Source: Tolypothrix brevis GSE-NOS-MK-07-07A (GTDB lineage Bacteria > Cyanobacteriota > Cyanobacteriia > Cyanobacteriales > Nostocaceae). Taken from it: a stretch of 64,000 bases of DNA. The position numbers were made by a program, and so were the translations under genes. Positions within the stretch are counted from its first letter, which is position 1; every line of letters begins with the position of its first letter. Shown piece after piece: positions 59,914 to 64,000 of this stretch. The notes beneath the pieces are model-generated. The model was not told the DNA's origin. It did not search any database and saw only the letters and a list, made by a program, of their open reading frames with translations. Location of the stretch: assembly GCA_019358985.1 (NCBI GenBank), contig JAHHIJ010000013.1, positions 62,001 through 126,000 of the forward strand, in the 5' to 3' direction.

Positions 59914-62148
59914 TTAAGGTACTTCAATGGGAATCAAAGCATTTTCTGGCAAATAGCCCTTAAAACACCCTTCATCAGAAAGCACTAAAATCAAGCGCAC
60001 AGGATAATCTGGTGGAATTTGCAAATCTGCCCACGGTACAGCCACCTCAAAACAAGTATCTAAAGCGATTTTAGCGCCACTGAAACGAGGAAGCCATTGA
60101 TAATGTTCCCCAGCTTCGCGAAACTGAATCGATTGCGTCAGCAAATTAATTGCTAAATGATGGTGGAAATGATAATTAACTGGTGCTGCATCCGGCACAT
60201 CCGCCAAGGGAATCGGGCTGTTGTGCATTGTTTGATCAGGATAATACCAAAGCAAATTCAACTCTGGTGGCAAATCCTGCCCTGGTACGACACCACTTTT
60301 TAAATCCACCCGTAAATAGAAATTCAGGTGATCCACACCATACCAAAGTCGCTGGATGAGGCTGCTGTTATGCATTGTCCCCCGCGCTCCGCCGATTTCT
60401 ATGCGTCCGGCTTTGTCCCAGTCTTGTTCATCACCTTTGCCGTCAATTACTGGATGAATAAAGCTTTGTGGGGGATGATCTGTCTTTATGGTATGATTTT
60501 CTACTTCTTTTTTTAAATACGAGGGTATGGGTTCATTTAACGCTTTGTAAATGCCATACAAATGGTCGCGGAACAACTGGTCAAATATGGCATCTTGGTT
60601 TGAGGAATGTCCCTCACCAAACCACCAAAACCAATCGGAACCTTCGGCAGCGTATAAAGCTTCCCAGGCTTCGGGATTGTTGTCTTCAGTCGCTTCTGGA
60701 TGATTGGCGAGGGTAAGTCTAGCATGTGTGAGGTAATCCCAAGCGCGATTTTTGGCTTTATCGCCGATCCAGGTGGTGAAACTGCCATCTACCCAAGAAC
60801 CGCTATGTAGTTGATCTCCGGGGATGGTTGCTGTGGGGGGAAACTGTTCGATAAATTCGGAGACGGTAACGAGTTTAAGATTTGCTTCGTTACTTAAAGT
60901 TTCATATAGGGCTTCTAAAAAAGGTTTGCCATCTTGGGGATAAAATTCCCAGCAATTTTCGCCGTCTAGGGCAATGGTAACTAACCAAGGTTGTTCGCTT
61001 TCGCTGTCTTTTTGCATTTTAGCGATCGCCTGTAAATGTCCCACTAGATCGGCAGCTGCTTGTTTTGGCGTCATTGCCCCGTAGGTAAAGCCGATCAAGT
61101 CTGATAATCTATGATCGCGAAAAACGATCGCCAAATCACCGGCGGCAGTTTCTAAGCGATACGGTCGGTAAAGTAACTCTGGTTCTAACACGTTCCCCGC
61201 TCCATCACGGTGAAAGAAGTGTCTTTTTGTCCACCCTAAAACTGCTTCATCTGAGCAAATCCACTTAAAGCCTTGTTTAATAATATCTGGAAGTATCGCC
61301 GGACTAACTGACTGTTCTGAGGGCCACAATCCACGCGGTTCTCGTCCAAAGCGGTCTTGATATAAATCCCACGATTTACGTAAGTGGCGAGGAATGTCTT
61401 CTGCCCATTGAAAACGGCTTTGGGGCAATGTCATATTTGGCACTGCAATCCTGGCAGAGTTGGTATCGGCAAGTAGAGGCAAAATCGGGTGAGTGTAAGG
61501 GGTGGTGGTTACTTCCAATTGCCCCGCGTCTTGCATTTTGCGGTGTTGTGGGATGATTTGGCTGAGGATTTGGCGCTGTTTAGAGTAAATGCGTTGGCGA
61601 TCGCTTAAACTAAAATTCTTACCCTGCTTTAACCAAGTGGCAATTTCTGGATCGTCCCAAAACAGCGGATCAATCCACGCTAAGTTATGCCAAGCCAGCA
61701 AATCACCGTAATCTTGCAGTTGCCAATTTGCTAAACACCAATCTGCCGAAAGTTCCTGCTTTTGGTGGTACAACTGAGCATAGCGAGGATGCGGATCGAT
61801 CAAAGTGTGGTGATTGGCATCAAAAAAATGTTCGATGATAAATTCCCGCTGTTGAGTCGTCAGTTGTTCAACGGGTGTCAGACTCGCTTCTAAATAAGGA
61901 TCAAAAGCAGTGCCAGCAACGTAATCTTCTAATTGCAATATCAGCGAAGGAACTAAATTCACCGTTTGGTGTAACTTAGGATACCGTTCTAAAAGTAGCA
62001 CCAGATCGAGATAATCCTTAGTGCCATGCAAACGCACCCAAGGTAGACGGTAATGCTGACTACTTTTCACAGAAACGCCGCTGTCAGGGGATTTGTACAG
62101 CGGCTGATGTTGATGCCAGATAAAGGCTACGTAAAGGGGTTGAGACAT
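59914..62148 (-). CDS. Glycoside hydrolase family 57 protein
   Basis: This is 744 residues from ATG 62148; the frame also has an upstream TTG. The GH57 hallmarks are present: YVAFIWHQHQPLYK at the N-terminus (conserved His-Gln-His), GLWPSEQSVSPAILPDI (about 285-300), and VTIALDGENCWEFYPQDG (about 395-412), which holds the catalytic Glu-type residue of family motif regions. GH57 enzymes act on alpha-glucans by retention of configuration (amylase, amylopullulanase, 4-alpha-glucanotransferase or branching activity). The C-terminal 180 residues form a beta-rich carbohydrate-binding-like domain. There is no signal peptide, so it is probably cytoplasmic and linked to glycogen use. It lies downstream of heptamer repeats and upstream of a kinase. 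Confidence 0.9.
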   Translation of the reverse strand: MSQPLYVAFIWHQHQPLYKSPDSGVSVKSSQHYRLPWVRLHGTKDYLDLVLLLERYPKLHQTVNLVPSLILQLEDYVAGTAFDPYLEASLTPVEQLTTQQREFIIEHFFDANHHTLIDPHPRYAQLYHQKQELSADWCLANWQLQDYGDLLAWHNLAWIDPLFWDDPEIATWLKQGKNFSLSDRQRIYSKQRQILSQIIPQHRKMQDAGQLEVTTTPYTHPILPLLADTNSARIAVPNMTLPQSRFQWAEDIPRHLRKSWDLYQDRFGREPRGLWPSEQSVSPAILPDIIKQGFKWICSDEAVLGWTKRHFFHRDGAGNVLEPELLYRPYRLETAAGDLAIVFRDHRLSDLIGFTYGAMTPKQAAADLVGHLQAIAKMQKDSESEQPWLVTIALDGENCWEFYPQDGKPFLEALYETLSNEANLKLVTVSEFIEQFPPTATIPGDQLHSGSWVDGSFTTWIGDKAKNRAWDYLTHARLTLANHPEATEDNNPEAWEALYAAEGSDWFWWFGEGHSSNQDAIFDQLFRDHLYGIYKALNEPIPSYLKKEVENHTIKTDHPPQSFIHPVIDGKGDEQDWDKAGRIEIGGARGTMHNSSLIQRLWYGVDHLNFYLRVDLKSGVVPGQDLPPELNLLWYYPDQTMHNSPIPLADVPDAAPVNYHFHHHLAINLLTQSIQFREAGEHYQWLPRFSGAKIALDTCFEVAVPWADLQIPPDYPVRLILVLSDEGCFKGYLPENALIPIEVP

Positions 62149-62153
62149 AACAA

Positions 62154-62217
62154 TGGTCAATTGTCAATGGTCAGTGGTCAATGGTCAGTGGTCAATGGTC
62201 AGTGGTCAATGGTCAAT
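62154..62217. repeat. Heptamer short tandem repeats (ggtcaat / ggtcagt)
   Basis: About nine 7-bp units alternate between ggtcaat and ggtcagt, directly before the GH57 start and directly adjoining a MITE at 62218. A further heptamer block (agtcaat, then gactatt) is at 62310-62362. Confidence 0.85.
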
Positions 62218-62306
62218 AGACATCTCCATAAATTAATTATGCCTTGCCCTAAACCCTTGTAGAGACGTAGCAATGCTACGTCTCTACGTTTTTTATGGAA
62301 ATGTCT
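62218..62306. mobile_element. 89-bp MITE copy with 13-bp ends
   Basis: Left end agacatctccata (62218-62230) and right end tatggaaatgtct (62294-62306) are inverted with one mismatch. The interior (attaattatgccttgcccta, aaacccttg and the cgtagca/tgctacg hairpin) matches the copy at 24408. It is inserted inside or next to a heptamer array. Confidence 0.75.
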
Positions 62307-62371
62307 AATAGCCAATAGTCAATCAACTTTTGACTATTGACATTGGACTATTGACTATTGACTCCTAACTT

Positions 62372-62614
62372 TTAGATTACTTGCTCCACTTCGGCAATTT
62401 CTGGAATCATTTCGCGCAGACGACGCTCAATACCCATTCTCAATGTCATTGCGGAGCTTGGGCAAGAACCACAAGCACCTTGGAGTCGGAGCTTGACAAC
62501 AGGACCATCGAGTTCTACCAGTTCCACATTGCCGCCATCAGACATCAAATATGGGCGCAATTCATCCAAGACTGTTTCCACGTTCTGAGTTGTCAATTCC
62601 ATTGTCGGTTCCAT
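62372..62614 (-). CDS. nfu: Nfu-type (NifU C-terminal domain) Fe-S scaffold
   Basis: This 80-residue protein is the stand-alone NifU C-terminal domain typical of cyanobacteria and plastids (CnfU/Nfu). The core is [67 protein letters not shown] is the cluster-binding CxxC, shared between two subunits of a dimer. It assembles and delivers [2Fe-2S] or [4Fe-4S] clusters, including those of ferredoxin and photosystem I. The start is ATG 62614 (GAGG nine bases upstream) or ATG 62602. The gene is single. Confidence 0.95.
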   Translation of the reverse strand: MEPTMELTTQNVETVLDELRPYLMSDGGNVELVELDGPVVKLRLQGACGSCPSSAMTLRMGIERRLREMIPEIAEVEQVI

Positions 62615-62838
62615 AAGTTTAGACCTCTTGACACTCCTCGACCTTTAGGTACGAGGATTCTTACTTTATTAAATTGATCGTAGATCCAATTACACCTTAA
62701 TTGCTTTTCGTTGTTTGTCGGTTATCCTATGTTACAGACTATTGACAAATAGCTCAATCTGTGGTTAACACGACAGAATAATATTAAAATAGCTGAACTC
62801 ACTTATAGTACGCTTTATGTCTTTAAATATAAGATTAA

Positions 62839-62860
62839 GAGCGATAAACCGCTCACTACG
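62839..62860. repeat. Short palindromic repeat agcgataaaccgct
   Basis: The segment agcgataaaccgctcactacg is the opposite-strand form of the repeat at 28037-28060. It lies in the 260-base gap between the nfu and GAF-kinase genes. The remaining part of the gap is AT-rich without clear features. Confidence 0.55.
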
Positions 62861-62874
62861 AGCTAAGAGTACAT

Positions 62875-64000
62875 TTATTTATCTGGGGTATTAATTTCGC
62901 TTGATAAAACCATAACTGGCTCTTGATATAAAGGTACTGTGAATGTGACTGTTGAACCAAGCCCTTCGCCCAAGCTGTAAAAATTAACTTCACCACCCAT
63001 TGCTTCTACTAGCTTCTGAGATATTGCCAATCCTAAACCTGTACCACCATATTGGCGAGTTCGAGAGCCATCTACTTGGGAGAATAATTGAAATAATTTG
63101 TCTTGTTTATCTAAAGAAACGCCAATACCGGTGTCTGCTACGCGCACTTTCACCATACCAGGAAATTGCTGGTCTTGAAATACTACTTTTTTGCGAACTA
63201 CGTCAACGCGGAGAGTTATACCACCTTCCTCAGTGAATTTTATCGCGTTGCCAACCAAATTGATGATTACTTGCTTGAGGCGTAGATAGTCACCGTAGAC
63301 AATAATTTCATCGGAGGTATCGGGGGGTTTCATCTCGAAGCTGAGGTTTTTCTGTTCAGCTTGCATGTGCATGGAATTTTCCACATCACTCAATAACTCG
63401 TCCAGATTTACTGAACGGAGTTCGTAATTCGTTTTGCCGGCTTCGATTTTGGCAAAGTCTAAGAGGTCTTGGATGATCTCAAGTAGGTGTATAGATAATT
63501 TATGCGCTTCTAGCAAAAATTGGTTTTCTTCTTCAGCATCATCTGCCATCCCGTCCAAAATCAGCCGTTGAAAGCCAATCAACCCATTTAGGGGGGTGCG
63601 AATTTCGTGAGATACATTGGTGAGAAATTCGGTTTTGAGACGGGAGGCTTCTTCGGCTTTTTGACGCGCTGCTTCTAATTCTTTATATAATGTAGCGTGA
63701 GCGATCGCTGTTCCTAATTGATCTGCTACTTCTTTTGCCAAGTCTAATTCAACTTGTGTCAACTTGTAGCACTCCGAGCGTAAACTGATGGCTATTAAAG
63801 CATTTGGTTCGTCTTGATAGCAAGTCGCAACTACTAAAATTTTCTCTTGCCCAAACAGTATATGCTTAGGCTTATTTTCCACAATTGGTTCTAGGGTTGC
63901 TAAAGCTTGAGCAAATGCAGGTTCAGTTGCTAAATCTATTTCTAAGCCTAGCATTGAGTCAATATTTGGCTTGTGATACTCTGCTATTATCGATACCTTT
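62875..64000 (-). CDS. GAF-domain histidine kinase, N-terminus beyond the window
   Basis: The frame is open through base 64000 (KVSIIAEYHKPNIDS precedes the Met at 63954), so the gene continues to the right and about 375 C-terminal residues are visible. The first 115 are the end of a GAF domain (LVATCYQDEPNALIAISLRSE is close to its pattern; ending AKEVADQLGTAIAHATLY). HisKA follows with FLTNVSHEIRTPLNGLIGF (phospho-acceptor His), then the ATPase with NLVGNAIKFTEEGG, DTGIGVSLDKQDKLFQLF and GTGLGLAISQKLVEAM. There is no C-terminal receiver in this protein. The GAF part seen lacks a bilin-type cysteine motif. Confidence 0.9.
   Translation of the reverse strand, partial: KVSIIAEYHKPNIDSMLGLEIDLATEPAFAQALATLEPIVENKPKHILFGQEKILVVATCYQDEPNALIAISLRSECYKLTQVELDLAKEVADQLGTAIAHATLYKELEAARQKAEEASRLKTEFLTNVSHEIRTPLNGLIGFQRLILDGMADDAEEENQFLLEAHKLSIHLLEIIQDLLDFAKIEAGKTNYELRSVNLDELLSDVENSMHMQAEQKNLSFEMKPPDTSDEIIVYGDYLRLKQVIINLVGNAIKFTEEGGITLRVDVVRKKVVFQDQQFPGMVKVRVADTGIGVSLDKQDKLFQLFSQVDGSRTRQYGGTGLGLAISQKLVEAMGGEVNFYSLGEGLGSTVTFTVPLYQEPVMVLSSEINTPDK

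Noticed and set aside
1-64000. tRNA or rRNA genes
   Set aside because: No T-loop-like GTTCGAATC pattern in a cloverleaf context and no rRNA sequence was noticed by eye; a tRNAscan run would be decisive.

Overview
The window reads as chromosomal DNA of a filamentous, probably heterocyst-forming (Nostocales-type) cyanobacterium. The evidence is the very frequent octamer GCGATCGC (HIP1) inside genes, 7-bp tandem repeats (STRR-like) between genes, many dispersed hairpin repeats with cores such as ACGTAGCANTGCTACGT or ACGTTCCNNNGGAACGT, and typical gene families: cyanobacterial AbrB, Rcp-type response regulators, PAS/GAF hybrid kinases, WD40-fused Ser/Thr kinases, a CHASE2 kinase, and an Omp85 protein with a proline-rich N-terminus. 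I do not call a species. No rRNA, tRNA, prophage or CRISPR array was recognised.

Layout. 1-5.6 kb: end of a PAS sensor gene cut by the left edge, a VOC protein, a serine-recombinase-like protein lacking the catalytic serine, a Uma2-type protein and a large membrane/coiled-coil protein of unknown function. 5.9-13.5 kb: housekeeping and envelope genes (family 39 glycosyltransferase, zinc-ribbon membrane protein, CLC channel with CBS domains, AbrB regulator, Rrf2 regulator, CbiB, PyrR). 13.7-22.8 kb: a signalling block on the minus strand. A 1099-residue sensor kinase with a GAF domain of the DXCF cyanobacteriochrome type is followed by an Rcp-type regulator and a hybrid kinase; a second hybrid kinase, a paralogue of that one, lies upstream. 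23.4-28.5 kb: MoaE, ClpS with a DUF2103 protein, a secreted FAD oxidoreductase and small membrane proteins. 28.7-32.2 kb: an AAA ATPase and an IS607-family element with an intact tnpB, a frameshifted tnpA and a candidate guide-RNA structure. 32.5-36.5 kb: two REC-histidine kinases and a divergent NarL-type regulator. 36.6-47.9 kb: an LpxB-like protein divergent from Omp85, Ser/Thr kinases, a family 4 glycosyltransferase and a two-domain VOC protein. 48-59.7 kb: small secreted repeat proteins, exported MsrB, two paralogous zinc-finger/kinase/WD40 proteins, a lone membrane WD40 protein, a proline-rich PPC-domain protein, a response regulator and another kinase. 59.9-64 kb: a GH57 glycosidase, an Nfu-type Fe-S scaffold and a GAF-histidine kinase cut by the right edge.

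The window is dominated by signal transduction: eight histidine-kinase or PAS-sensor genes, three stand-alone response regulators and five Ser/Thr kinases. The best candidate for a little-described system is the three-gene operon at 13.67-19.46 kb, where a two-cysteine photoreceptor-like GAF kinase is coupled to an Rcp regulator and a REC-PAS-kinase-REC hybrid. Other points of note are the mobile-repeat biology (MITE-like elements with clear terminal inverted repeats, a fourfold amplified hairpin core, an apparent intergenic repeat inside an Omp85 gene) and a TnpB whose RuvC-II glutamate seems displaced.
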